The translations under genes were made by a program, and so were the position numbers. A model generated the notes under the pieces. The model worked only from the letters and a program-made list of their open reading frames with translations, was not told the origin of the DNA and did no database searches. A stretch of DNA of 64,000 nt, taken from contig JACVTC010000045.1 of NCBI GenBank assembly GCA_016946835.1, forward strand, positions 404,501 to 468,500, written 5' to 3'. Shown in pieces: positions 1-10,985 of the stretch. Source of the stretch: Neocallimastix lanati (nom. inval.). Its lineage: Eukaryota; Neocallimastigomycota; Neocallimastigomycetes; Neocallimastigales; Neocallimastigaceae. The number at the start of each line of letters is the position of its first letter. Position 1 is the first letter of the stretch.

Positions 1-572
1 TTGACGTCACGTGTATTTTATTTATATTATGTTTTTATATATGTTTACAACGGGGGTGGTGCGTTTCGGAATGTGGCTTTAAATATTTTTACATAAATTT
101 TCATTTCGGAATGTGGCTTATATTATTTTTTTTATAAATTTTTATTTATGAATATAATATTTAAATATTAAAATAAAATGGCACATATAATTTCTTTGAA
201 AAAATAATTATTAAAAATATTTAAAATGTGATATATTTCAAAAAAAATAATGATTTACATTCGCCATATTCTGAAAATTTTTATTTATTTATTAATTTAT
301 TCATTTAATTATTTAATAATAATATTTAATAATATTTCTTTTTATACTATTTTCTAATTATAAAGTTTGTTTATTATATGGAAATATAATAATTTACATT
401 AATTTAAAATACTGTAAAAATTATAATAAAATTCATGTTAATATATATGAATATGCTATATCATTTATTTATTATATAATTTATTTGTTGCTAAATTCAG
501 TTTTTATATTAATTTCATATCAATATCTTATTTATTTTATTTTATCATATTATATATTATTATTTCACTGCA

Positions 573-1830
573 TATTTATTTTATTTTATTTTATTTTATT
601 TTATTTCGATTGATACTTGCAATTTATTATAATTCACATATTTATTTTATTTTATTAGTACTTGTATTTTTATTATAATTCAAATATTTATTTTGTTTTA
701 TTTTATTTTATTTTTATTAATACTTGTATTTTTATTATAATTCAAATAATTTTTTTATTTTATTTTATTTTATTTTATTTTATATTATTTTATTTTATTT
801 TATTTTATTTTATTTTATTTTATTTTATTTTATTTTATTTTTATTAATACTTTATTCCTTTATATTACTTCACTATTTATTTTATTTTATTTCTTTTATT
901 TTATTTTATTTTATTTTATTTTTATTAATACTTTATTCTTTAATATTACTTCACTATTTATTTTATTTTATTTTTATTAATACTTTATTCTTTAATATTA
1001 CTTCACTATTTATTTTATTTTATTTCTTTTATTTTATTTTATTTTATTTTATTTTATTTTATTTTATTTATTTTATTTTATTTTATTTTATTTTATTTTA
1101 TTTTATTTTATTTTATTTTATTTTATTTTATTTTATTTTATTTTATTTTATTTTATTTTATTTTATTTTATTTTATTTTATTTTATTTTATTTTATTTTA
1201 TTTTATTTTATTTTATTTTATTTTATTTTATTTTATTTTATTTTATTTTATTTTATTTTATTTTATTTTATTTTATTTTATTCAATCTGTACTTCATATT
1301 TATATTTCAATATTTATTCATTTTATTTTATTGTATTTTATTTTATTTTATTTTATTTTATTTTATTTTATTTTATTTTATTTTATTCAATCTGTACTTC
1401 ATATTTATATTTCAACTATTTATTTTATTTTATTCATTCTGTATTTCATATTTATATTTCAACTATTTATTTTATTTTATTCAATCTGTACTTTATATTT
1501 ATATTTCAACTATTAATTTTATTTTATTCATCCTGTACTTTATATTTATATTTCAACTATTTATTTTATTTCATTCAATCTGTACTTCATATTTTTATTT
1601 CAACTATTTATTTTATTTTATTTTATTCATTCTGTACTTCATATTTATATTTCAACTATTTATTTTATTTTATTCAATCTGTACTTCATATTTATATTTC
1701 AACTATTTATTTTATTTTATTCATCCTGTACTTTATATTTATATTTCAACTATTTATTTTATTTTATTCAATCTGTACTTTATATTTATATTTATATTTC
1801 AACTATTTATTTTATTTTATTTTATTTTAT
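573..1830. repeat. (TTTTA)n pentanucleotide satellite with interspersed variant units
   Basis: A nearly unbroken run of TTTTA units, densest from about 1024 to 1390, then alternating with a longer unit built on CAATCTGTACTTCATATTT and CAACTATTTATTTTATTTT. It lies wholly inside the Mutator-like element, between its left end and the transposase. Open frames across it encode only Phe/Tyr/Ile/Leu runs and are compositional artefacts. Expect strong length polymorphism. Confidence 0.9.
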
Positions 1831-2684
1831 ATACTTATACTTCTATATTATTACATTCTATATTTTTTTCATTTTATTTTTAAATATTCTTTTTAAAATT
1901 CTTATTTCCTTTTTAATATTTTTTTATCTAATATTTTAAATAAATTTTATATAATACGAAAATCTTTTTTACTCAGGAGCATTATATTTAACTTGATAAG
2001 GAAAGATTATTTGAAAATTTAATTATAAATATTAAATTAAAACTTTTTTTTAGTAATAGTAATAATAACAATAACATTTTTAAACATAAATTTCTATTAA
2101 ATAATAAATAAATTATTTTAGATATTTATATTATACAAATCTAATAAACTAACAAAAAGAGCATTACTATTTTTACAAATAGTAAAGTTTTTTTAGAAAG
2201 CCTGATAGAAATAATTTAAAATATTAATTATTTTCTTTTATAAGTATTATAATACTTAAATATCATTATATATATTTAAAATGTATATTTGAATATTTAT
2301 TAAAAATATGAAATATACATTAAATATATTTTTAAAAAATATATTAATTTAATAATTGGTTTATTTTATAAAAATTATTTATTTATTTATTAATTTACTA
2401 CAATATAAAATAAAAATAATGAGAAATGCAATACATTCATATTTTTAATATTTTATAATACTAATATATAATAATAAAGACATCTTTTAATTTTATTTAA
2501 TAATATTTAATTAAGTAAAAAATATTTAAAATAAATTTATAAAAAAAATTTTTTTTTAATATTTTTAAGCTAACCCTATCAATAAATATTAAATAAATTT
2601 AAATATTGAATTTCTTATTAAATAAAAAAATTTAATTTTCAATTAATTGTAATTATGATTTTGAAAGGATTTTAATAATTATTT
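1831..2684. other. A+T-rich non-coding spacer inside the Mutator-like element
   Basis: Between the satellite and the transposase stop I see no coding-like stretch, RNA gene or further repeat. It presumably includes the transposase 3' untranslated region. Confidence 0.5.
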
Positions 2685-4136
2685 TTATTTTGTTTTATTA
2701 AAATTAATGATTTCATTATTCAATCTAATTAAACAATTAAACCAATTTTCGATGATATGACTTTTACTACATCCAATATTTTTTAATTCGGCTTCCATAT
2801 TTTTATAATATTCAACTAAAATATTAATGTCATCGACCCTTTCTGATATTCTGCTCTTTTTTCTCCAAATTCCTTTAATTCTCATATGGTAATCATAGTA
2901 AGATTTGGATTCTTCAAATTGTATTGTATATATTAATTTATAAAATGAAGGCTTTTTTACAAATAAATTTTTTAAATAACTGTTATAAGATTCTGAAGCA
3001 TTATTTGTTATGTGGTCTATATTATTGTAATAATTCCAATATTTTATATTATAGATATTTAGAAATGTTTTCTCAAAATAATCTAAAAAATTCAAAAATT
3101 GGGAACAGGTAGATTTATATCTCATGCATGTATTTTTAATTTTATTAAAAATATCAGGTATGTATTCAATATTAATAAAACATAAATTAGAAATCGCTTT
3201 ATAATAAGTATTTAAAATATTATGATCTTTCACTTCCTTGTAACATAATTTATTTTTTTTTGTCATTAATAATCTTTTATAATGCCAAAAACAATATTTA
3301 ATATTTATATTGGGAAAAATATTTTCCACTGCATTAGATATTCCTTTTTCAAAATCACAATGAAAAATTTTTTCTGAGAAATTAATATTTGCATTATATT
3401 TAATTATATTTTTTTTTATTTCATTAAATAATATTTCGTAAGTTGTTTGTTCTTTGTTTTTTAATATTGACATGGAAGTAGTGTAAAAACAATTTAATTC
3501 TGTAACATAAGTTCTGGTAATGAATACTTGATAACTATTAGTTGGAGCTATTAAAAATGTACCATCAGCAAATATATGTTTATTCTCCATAAATAATTTT
3601 GCTTGGAATGGTGATTGAAAAATTATTATATTAGAATTTTTGAATATCGTAAAGTATTCACCTCTTATTGTTTTATAATATTCAGATACATTAGGAACTT
3701 CATCAAATGTTTTTACATTAGGAAATAATTGTTTGTTTTTATATCTTGTTATTTGGGATTTAATTGTTTTATATTCAGGGCATATATATCCTATTTCTTG
3801 AGAAATTTTATCAAATATGCGTTTTGATTTTATATCAGAAGGAATCAAACTTTTTTTTATTTCATCTTTAATTTTATGTTTTATTAATGATTTGGATGCA
3901 TTAATTTCATTACCAGGATGATTATGTGAAGAATCATAATTTAAAACCTCTTTATTATCATTTAAAATAATAAAAGACTTACATTTATTTAATGTTTTAT
4001 ATTCTGTACATCTATATATTTTTGTATTATCTTTTTTTAATTTTGAAAAATTATATTTAAATTTTCGATCTATAATTATTTGCTCTTTTCCTCGATTTGT
4101 TTCACTTATATCAATTTTTAGATTTCCCTCCATCAA
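2685..4136 (-). CDS. Mutator-like (MULE) transposase with N-terminal zinc finger
   Basis: This 483-residue protein would bind the transposon ends and catalyse cut-and-paste transposition in the nucleus. The N-terminus (about residues 25-75) has a FLYWCH/WRKY-like zinc finger with C43, C52, H71 and H73 (HNH before PG). The MULE catalytic core follows: the first aspartate D191 in FADGTF, the second D261 in HCDFEKG, the family C..H pair at C282/H285 (YCFWHY), and the glutamate E382 in NNASESYN. All three catalytic acidic residues are present and the frame is open, so the protein could be active. The stop is TAA at 2685-2687. The gene carries no visible intron. The doubled Met at the start leaves a one-residue ambiguity. 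Confidence 0.9.
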   Translation of the reverse strand: MMEGNLKIDISETNRGKEQIIIDRKFKYNFSKLKKDNTKIYRCTEYKTLNKCKSFIILNDNKEVLNYDSSHNHPGNEINASKSLIKHKIKDEIKKSLIPSDIKSKRIFDKISQEIGYICPEYKTIKSQITRYKNKQLFPNVKTFDEVPNVSEYYKTIRGEYFTIFKNSNIIIFQSPFQAKLFMENKHIFADGTFLIAPTNSYQVFITRTYVTELNCFYTTSMSILKNKEQTTYEILFNEIKKNIIKYNANINFSEKIFHCDFEKGISNAVENIFPNINIKYCFWHYKRLLMTKKNKLCYKEVKDHNILNTYYKAISNLCFINIEYIPDIFNKIKNTCMRYKSTCSQFLNFLDYFEKTFLNIYNIKYWNYYNNIDHITNNASESYNSYLKNLFVKKPSFYKLIYTIQFEESKSYYDYHMRIKGIWRKKSRISERVDDINILVEYYKNMEAELKNIGCSKSHIIENWFNCLIRLNNEIINFNKTK

Positions 4137-4578
4137 AATTTTTAATATAAATATTAATAAATATGAAAATATTTATTTTTTATTTTTTATTTAATATGTA
4201 TTTTCAATTTTTTTTAAAAATTACAATTATAAATATAAAAATATTTTATTTTATTTCAAGAAAATTATTAAAAAAATATTTATCTTTTCTTTTTTTTATT
4301 TTATTTTTTCATTATAAAATAAAATATTTATTTAATTATTATTTATTTATATAATAAAAAATTACAGTTATAAATATAAATAAATATGAAAATATTTTAT
4401 TTTATTTCAAGAAAATTACTAATAAAATATTTTATTTCAAGAAAATTACTAAAAAAATATTTATCTTTTCTTTTTTTTATTTTATTTTTTTATTATAAAA
4501 TAAAATATTTATTTAATTATTATTTATTTATTTATTTATTTATATAATAAAAAATTACTGTTATAAATATAAATAAAA

Positions 4579-4790
4579 ATGAAAATATTTTATTTTATTT
4601 TTTTTGTATTTTATTTTTTTAATCTTTTTTATTTTTTTTATTTTTTTTTTATTTTTAATTTTTTTTATTTTTTATTTTTTTTATTTTTTTATTTTTTTAT
4701 TTTTTTTATTTTTTTATTTTTTTATTTTTTTTATTTTTTTATTTTTTTATATTTTTATTTTTTATTATCAAATATATATTAAATTATGAA
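4579..4790. repeat. T-rich TTTTTTATTT-type simple repeat
   Basis: Runs of five to seven T separated by single A or AT fill this stretch near the right end of the Mutator-like element. Upstream, two near-copies of TTTCAAGAAAATTACTAA within 4250-4460 show a short local duplication. Nothing here codes. Confidence 0.7.
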
Positions 4791-5055
4791 ATTATTATAA
4801 AATAAAATATTTATTTAATTATTATTTAATTATTTATTTATATAAAAAAATTTATATATAATACGCCATCTCAAAAAGCATGTGGCTTATATCTATTCAC
4901 GTGCGGTTCCGAAACGCGCTCTCCCCGTTTACAACATATCTATATTAAATTCAATTATTCAAATTAATTATATAATTAAATTTATCCTTATATTTTATTA
5001 GAATTTATATTACTATATTATTACTATCTTATAATTAAATATTATTATTATGTAA

Positions 5056-5116
5056 CTTACAAAGTATAAAAGAAAGATGTAAAAGTCTATCTTTTATGTT
5101 CTTTGTAAGGTTATTG
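5056..5116 (+). promoter_or_regulatory. LTR core: TATA box inside a hairpin, and likely RNA start site
   Basis: CTTACAAAG at 5056-5064 pairs with CTTTGTAAG at 5101-5109, enclosing TATAAA at 5065-5070. About 40 bp after the TATA box lies GTAAGGTTATTG (5105-5116), which is exactly complementary to the LTR/internal junction at 5380-5391. The same block is conserved in the 3' LTR and in the solo LTR at 15111. The start-site assignment is inference from spacing and from Tf1. Confidence 0.6.
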
Positions 5117-5379
5117 TAAAATTACCTTAATAGTAATATATTATAGATATTTTATTATTAAATAAAATCAATAAATTTAAAATCAAATTAATTTGATAAT
5201 TCTAATTATCAAAGTTTATTATAAATAAATTTTCATTAACCTAAACATTTAAATATTTATTATTATTATTATATATCTATATAGTATATTACTATATAGA
5301 CATATCGACTTAGTGAATATTTTTATTAAAACATATTATTTTATTTAAATTTAAATTATAAATTATATCAAAATCTTAA

Positions 5380-5391
5380 CAATAACCTTAC
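5380..5391 (+). promoter_or_regulatory. Candidate self-priming primer-binding site
   Basis: CAATAACCTTAC begins with the terminal CA of the 5' LTR and is the perfect reverse complement of GTAAGGTTATTG in the LTR at 5105-5116. No canonical TGG tRNA-primer site follows the LTR. In Tf1 the first 11 bases of the RNA anneal just after the 5' LTR and prime reverse transcription; this arrangement fits that mode. Confidence 0.65.
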
Positions 5392-5415
5392 CCTAGTTTT
5401 AGTTGCTACCTTGAT

Positions 5416-6489
5416 ATGTCTTACTATACGAGCGTCTGGGCTAGTGAAATACCTGACATTGCACCAATGTCAGAAGTTAATAAATTAAGGTCTGACGCCC
5501 AAGTTACCGTATCCGAATTGGCTTCTTCTGTTAATGATAGTTTTTTATTAAAAGAAGATTTTAATAATTATAACCAGGACTTACAGAAAAAACTTTATAC
5601 ATTTTACAGAGATAACAAGAATATTATTAATCAACTTTCTAATTTAACTAAAATATTTGATGAAAAATTAGATATAAAAATTGGTACCAACGATGAACCC
5701 TCTTCCAGCCAAACTGTACTACAAAATCAAGATGATAACGCATCTATTTCTACAAGACGTGATGCAGACAATGATGTTATCATGAAAAATAACTATTCTA
5801 ATAACTTACAACAAGTACCTGAACCTGGATTCTTTTCTGGAAACACTAATGACACTGATTTATTTTGTCAATTATGTGAAGATACTTTCTCAACTTATCC
5901 CAACTTAGGATTACCAGAAGAAGTAAAAATAAACTTTGTCAAATCTCGTTTGAGAGACGGTGCAAGAAATTGGTATATTGCTACCTATAACGAGAACAAT
6001 CATCCAGGAACACTAAAGAAATTATTAAGTGATATAAAGAAAACTTTTACGAATGTTGCAAGTAAAAAATTGGCTAAAATCCAGTTAGTAAAATTAAAAC
6101 ATTCGTATGGGAAAATAAATGATTATATAGAAAAGTTTAGAACGTTAACTACTGGTCTGTCTTGGGATGAAGAAGCTTTAGTCTTATTTTTCTATAATGG
6201 ACTTCACCCAAAGTTCCAAGAAGAAATAGATAAAATGGAAGAATTCCCTACAAAGCTTGGTGATATTTATACTAAGTGCATCTTATTTGAAAATAATATT
6301 AAAAGTAAGGACCAATTAAGAAATAATATTGGTAATAAAAATTTGAGAAAGAAGCATTCAAGCCCACATGTAAACAATAGCAAGAATTATAATAATAATA
6401 ATTATTATTATACTAAAAATAAATCTAGCAATAATTATTTTAATAATAATAACAAAAATAATAATCAACATAATAACCAAAAAAACTAA
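5416..6489 (+). CDS. gag: Gag of the family A gypsy element
   Basis: This 357-residue structural protein looks whole. Residues about 135-260 match the retrotransposon Gag capsid fold (FCQLCEDTF, RDGARNWYIATY, YIEKFRTLT and YNGLHPKFQEEID are typical positions). The N-terminal 100 residues hold a coiled-coil-like stretch, and the last 45 residues are a basic, Asn-rich tail (NNNNYYYTKN) that probably takes the RNA-binding role; no CCHC knuckle is visible. The ATG lies 35 bp after the LTR. A separate downstream frame carries protease and polymerase. Confidence 0.88.
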   Translation: MSYYTSVWASEIPDIAPMSEVNKLRSDAQVTVSELASSVNDSFLLKEDFNNYNQDLQKKLYTFYRDNKNIINQLSNLTKIFDEKLDIKIGTNDEPSSSQTVLQNQDDNASISTRRDADNDVIMKNNYSNNLQQVPEPGFFSGNTNDTDLFCQLCEDTFSTYPNLGLPEEVKINFVKSRLRDGARNWYIATYNENNHPGTLKKLLSDIKKTFTNVASKKLAKIQLVKLKHSYGKINDYIEKFRTLTTGLSWDEEALVLFFYNGLHPKFQEEIDKMEEFPTKLGDIYTKCILFENNIKSKDQLRNNIGNKNLRKKHSSPHVNNSKNYNNNNYYYTKNKSSNNYFNNNNKNNNQHNNQKN

Positions 6490-6499
6490 TTGATGGGCT

Positions 6500-9400
6500 T
6501 CAAAAGGAGTCCAGAACATCAAAAAATTTAAAAACAATTTATTATAATTTTCCTACACTTGATTCAATCAATGAATCAAATCTCCCATCTACATTCCTTT
6601 TATTCAAATCTTATATTCCTATTAAATTCTTAAATAATTTTTCAATTAAAAATGAAAAAATTCAAAAATTAACTTCTAAATCTATGTTAGATTCAGGATC
6701 CTTTTGCAATTTTATCACAGAAAAATTAGCAAATAAATTAAAACTAAATATTCAAAAACAAAAAATAAAATCCTAGTTAAAGGTATTTCAGGCAGAACTA
6801 CCAAATTAGATCAATTTGTTTGGTTAAATTTTCAAATTAAATTTTTTAAAAATAATAAATTTTATTTTCAAGATTTTAAAGAAAAATTTTTAATTTCAAA
6901 TTGTATTCCTACTGATTTACTTTTTGGAAATCAGTTTATTAGGAAATTCAAAATACATTACAATTATAAAAATAATACCTTATATTCTTATTTAAATTAT
7001 AATTCTTTAAATGATCATAAAAATAAATCCATAAAATATAAGGGAAATAATTTTTATTTAAACTTGTTGAAAAGAAAAATTTTTAAAAATAAATTTTTTA
7101 AAAGAAAAATAAAAAATAAATTTTATTATAAAAATTTTTCAAAAAATCGATCAAAAAATAATTCAAAAAATATCTCCAAAAAATTTAATTTAAAAAATTT
7201 AAAAATTTTTTCAAAAAATACAAAGTTTAATAAATATAAAAATTCTATTAATAAAAATTCTAAAATTTATGTATATGTAAAATATTTAAATAAATCTAAA
7301 AGTAAATTTTCTTCCAAAAAATTTAACAAAAATCATCTAGATTTATATAATAATAAAAAAGAATTTAGTTATAATTTTTTAGTATATTGTTTTCTTTCAA
7401 CTAAAGATAAAGTTGAAATTGAAAATGAGGAACCAAAAATAGAAGAAATTCCTCATCAATATCAAGATTTAGCAATCGTATTTAGCAAAAAAGAGGCAGA
7501 TAAATTACCTCCTCACCGTTTAACCGACTGTAAGATTGTTTTAGAAAAAGACGCTACACTCCATTACGGCCCAATTTATCCATTAACTGAAGAAGAATCA
7601 CAAGTTCTTAAGGACTATATAAAAGAAAATTTAGAAAAAGGATTTATTAGACCATCAGAATCTCCTGCTGGATATCCTGTCCTTTTTCAAAAGAAAAAAG
7701 ATGGTTCCCTTCGGTTATGTGTAGACTATAAAAAATTAAATGCAGTAACTATAAGAAATTCATATCCTCTCCCTCTAATAACAGATATAATAGAAAAAGT
7801 AAAGGGAGCAAAATATTTTACGAAATTGGATTTACGTTCAGCTTATAATTTAATAAGAATAAAAGAGGGTGACGAATATAAAACTGCGTTTAGAACTAAA
7901 TATGGCCATTATGAATATTTAGTTATGCCGTTTGGATTAAAAAATGCGCCTGCCACTTTTCAATCATTTATTAACTCTATTCTTAGACCATACTTAGAAA
8001 AGTGTGTGATCTTATATTTAGATGATATTTTAATTTATTCCAAAGATTTGGAGGAGCATCATAATCAAGTCAGAAACGTCCTTCAAACTTTAATTAATAA
8101 TAATTTATATGGAAAATTAGAAAAATGTGAATTTGACCAGAACCAAGTTGAATTTTTAGGTTACATTTTATCTGGTGATGGTGTATCTACTGACCCAAAG
8201 AAAATTAAATCTATAGAAGAGTGGCCAAGACCAGAAAATTTAAAAGATGTTCAAAGATTTATTGGCCTATGTGATTACTATAGAAGATTTGTTAAAGATT
8301 TTGCAAAAATTGCAAAACCTTTACATAATTTAACAAGGAAAAATATTAAATTTTTATGGACGAATGTATGTGAAAATGCTTTTAAGGAATTAAAGAAAAG
8401 ATTAATTACTTCTCCAATTCTACTTCATCCTGATATTACAAAACCTTTTATAGTAGAATGTGATGCAAGTAATTATGCTATTGGTGCTGTTCTATCTTAA
8501 AGGGATAAAGATAATAATTTACATCCAGTAGCATATTATTCTAGAAGTTTACTAAACGCCGAAATAAATTATACAATTACTGACAAAGAACTACTCGCTA
8601 TAAGGGATGCTTTTATTGCTTGGAGACATCTACTTCTTGGTGCTAAATACCAAATCACTGTTTATACGGATCATAGGAACTTAATATACACATTAGGAGG
8701 AAAGGTTGCAAATCAAAGACAACACAGATGGTACCTTTTCTTCCAAGAATATAATTTCATAATAAAGTATAGACAGGGAAACAAAAACGGAAAACCTGAC
8801 AGTCTATCTAGAAGACCTGACTATATTAAAAACAACACTGAAGAAAAACCTGAAAATATTTTAGACATTAAAAATGTTAAAGAAATTCCATGTTTTGTTA
8901 GTATTGTAAGTGACCTTTTAGAAAGAATTATTGATGCTACCAAGTCTGACGCTACAGCTGAGGATATTCGACTTTACTTTAGTCCTCAAAATGTAAAAAA
9001 TGATATGTCTTATAAGCCCTTTAGAAAAATGGAAAAGTTTAAATTAAAGGACAATTTAATATTTTATAATAATCTAATCTATATTCCTGAAGTTCTCCGA
9101 TTAGAAATATTGACAAAATATCATGAAAAGCCCGCAGCCAGTCATTTAGGAATTAGAAGAACTTTAGAGTTAATAACAAGAAACTTTTGGTGGCCTAAAA
9201 TAAAAGAAGATGTGACCAAATATGTAAACTCTTGTCAATCCTGTGCAAGAAACAAAATAAATAGGCACAGAAAATATGGTCTTCTACAACCTTTGGATAC
9301 TCCCGAAAGACCTTGGAAATCTATTGAAATAGACTTTTTATGCGGTCTTCCTGATTCTAAAGGATATACAGTAATAATGGTAGTTGTCGATCGTTTTTCT

Positions 9401-10378
9401 AAAATGATCCACTTAATTCCCTTTAAACAAATACCTGATGCAAAACAAACTGCTAAGGCCTTTATGAATAATATCTTTAAACTACATGGTTTACCTCAAG
9501 ATCTTTATACAGACAGAGGATCACAATTTACAAGTGCTCTTTGGAATGAATTTATGCACTTATTAAAAATTAAAAATAATATAGCTACCACAGATCATCA
9601 TGAAACCGTCGGACAAGTTGAAAGGTGTAACTCTTTTATTGAACAATATCTTAGGGCTTATTCAAGAGCTTATTATCATGATGACTGGATAGATTGGATC
9701 TACCTTGCAGAATTTGCATATAATAATTCGGTTAACGAATCTACTAAGGAAACTCCTTTCTTTATAAATTATGGGTTCCATCCTTCCATGGACGAATTCT
9801 TTTTATTACCTCAAATGGATACTAATTTTAAATATATAAAAAATGTAAATACTAGTTTTAATCACATTAAAGACGTCTTACTACGTTCCAAAGAATTATA
9901 TAAAAGGCATGCTGATAAGAAAAGATTAGAACCTCCTGTTTTTAAAGAAGGTGACTTAGTATGGGTTCAAACTCCTCCTTCTCTTAATATCGAAGATTAT
10001 TCTAAATTATCACCTTGTAAGTACGGACCCTATAAAGTACTTGAAGCTTTAGATAATAATAATTATAAAATAGATTTAAAAAGATCTCCTTTCCCTAAAC
10101 ACCATCCAATATTCCATATATCCGAGCTCGAGCCTTTCATTCCTACTCCTCCAGAATATAGAAAAAGAAGATCTCATAATGAATCTATTAAAGATATTAT
10201 AGAAATCGCAGGATTTAGGACCAATTATAAGAAAAAATGTTATGAATATCGTGTAAGGTATAAATATAAAAATTCCTATGATTGGGTTCCTTCAGAAGAA
10301 GTTGAAAATAACCCAAGAAATCAAGACATTTATTTATTATATTTAAAGAATGGAAGGAAGTTTACTTCGATTGCATAT

Positions 10379-10384
<6 letters not shown>
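6500..10384 (+). pseudogene. pol: Pol region of the family A element (protease, RT, RNase H, integrase, chromodomain), broken
   Basis: Parts in order: an aspartic-protease-like segment with MLDSGSFCNF near 6690; a Lys/Asn-rich linker; reverse transcriptase about 7440-8240 with LRLCVDYKKLN, LVMPFGLKNAP and the YLDD box; RNase H about 8330-8810 starting at FIVECDASNYAIG; the integrase HHCC finger about 9110-9260; the integrase core with DRGSQFTS near 9510; and a chromodomain about 10180-10350 (YEYRVRYK, DWVPSEE). The region is interrupted in a small number of places (about two or three). The chromodomain suggests targeting to marked chromatin, as known for chromoviruses. Confidence 0.88.
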
Positions 10385-10420
<36 letters not shown>

Positions 10421-10985
10421 GAAATTTTATTTTTTATTATTAATTTTTAACTTTTACTTTATTATTATCTATTTTTTTAGTTAATTTTAATTTTTCAATA
10501 TTTCTAAAATGAAATTTCAATTTCAAAATTTCAAAATTCAAAAATTCAAAAAATATAGCTATATTACACTCTTTTTACAATCAATTTATAATTCAACATA
10601 ATCAAAATTTTATAAATTATTATAATTTTCATTTTTTTAAAATTTAATGCAACAAATTAAGAAGTTAATTGAAATTAAATTTCAAAATTTCAATTTCAAA
10701 AATTCTATATCAAATTCATTCAAAAATGGTACCATTATATTCACAACCATCAATTTTATTAACTAAATTTTAATTTTACTAAATTTTAGAAATTTCAAAA
10801 TTTCAATGAAATGGTCACTTGAAATGGGGTTTTTTATAAAAATTTAAAAGGACTCAAGTGACCTTCTTCCTTTGAAATTAAAAAATTTTTTAATTTATGA
10901 AATTTCAAAATTTTTTTAATAAAAATTTAGACCTCCATATCGTTACACAAAAATCGTCTTGAATCCGATTTTTATGGGAGGGCGT
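10385..10985 (+). other. Retroelement 3' untranslated region with A-tract and polypurine tract
   Basis: A run of more than 30 A starts right at the pol end (10383-10416). The rest is rich in the TTTCAAAATTTC type of short repeat. GGGAGGG at 10977-10983, just before the LTR start at 10986, is the probable plus-strand primer (polypurine tract). I see no gene here. Confidence 0.6.

Larger units (their letters stand above)
52..4926 (-). mobile_element. Mutator-like (MULE) DNA transposon nested in the LTR
   Basis: The element is bounded by GTTTACAAC at 43-51 and again at 4927-4935, a 9-bp target duplication, the length made by Mutator-type transposases. Its ends form an imperfect inverted repeat: the left end GGGGTGGTGCGTTTCGGAA pairs with the reverse complement of the right end, GGGGAGAGCGCGTTTCGGAA. 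The sub-terminal motif ATGTGGCTT occurs at the left (twice) and right. Inside are an uninterrupted transposase gene on the minus strand (2685-4136) and a 1.2-kb (TTTTA)n tract. With transposase and both ends present it looks complete. It must be younger than the retrotransposon it interrupts. Confidence 0.93.
1..5381 (+). repeat. 5' LTR of the family A element, split by a Mutator-like transposon
   Basis: Positions 1-51 and 4936-5381 match 11201-11699 of the 3' LTR almost base for base. The join in the uninterrupted copy (GTTTACAAC followed by ATATC) shows where the DNA transposon entered. The LTR ends in CTTAACA at 5381. The insertion lies well upstream of the LTR TATA box at 5065, so the core promoter part is contiguous. 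Confidence 0.93.

Noticed and set aside
662-1896. Open frames of 61-390 residues rich in Phe, Tyr, Ile and Leu
   Set aside because: They are translations of the (TTTTA)n satellite; no start context, no codon variety.
2924-3112. 62-residue plus-strand frame
   Set aside because: Shadow of the minus-strand transposase.
4163-4789. Plus-strand frames rich in Phe/Tyr
   Set aside because: T-run artefacts at the right end of the Mutator-like element.
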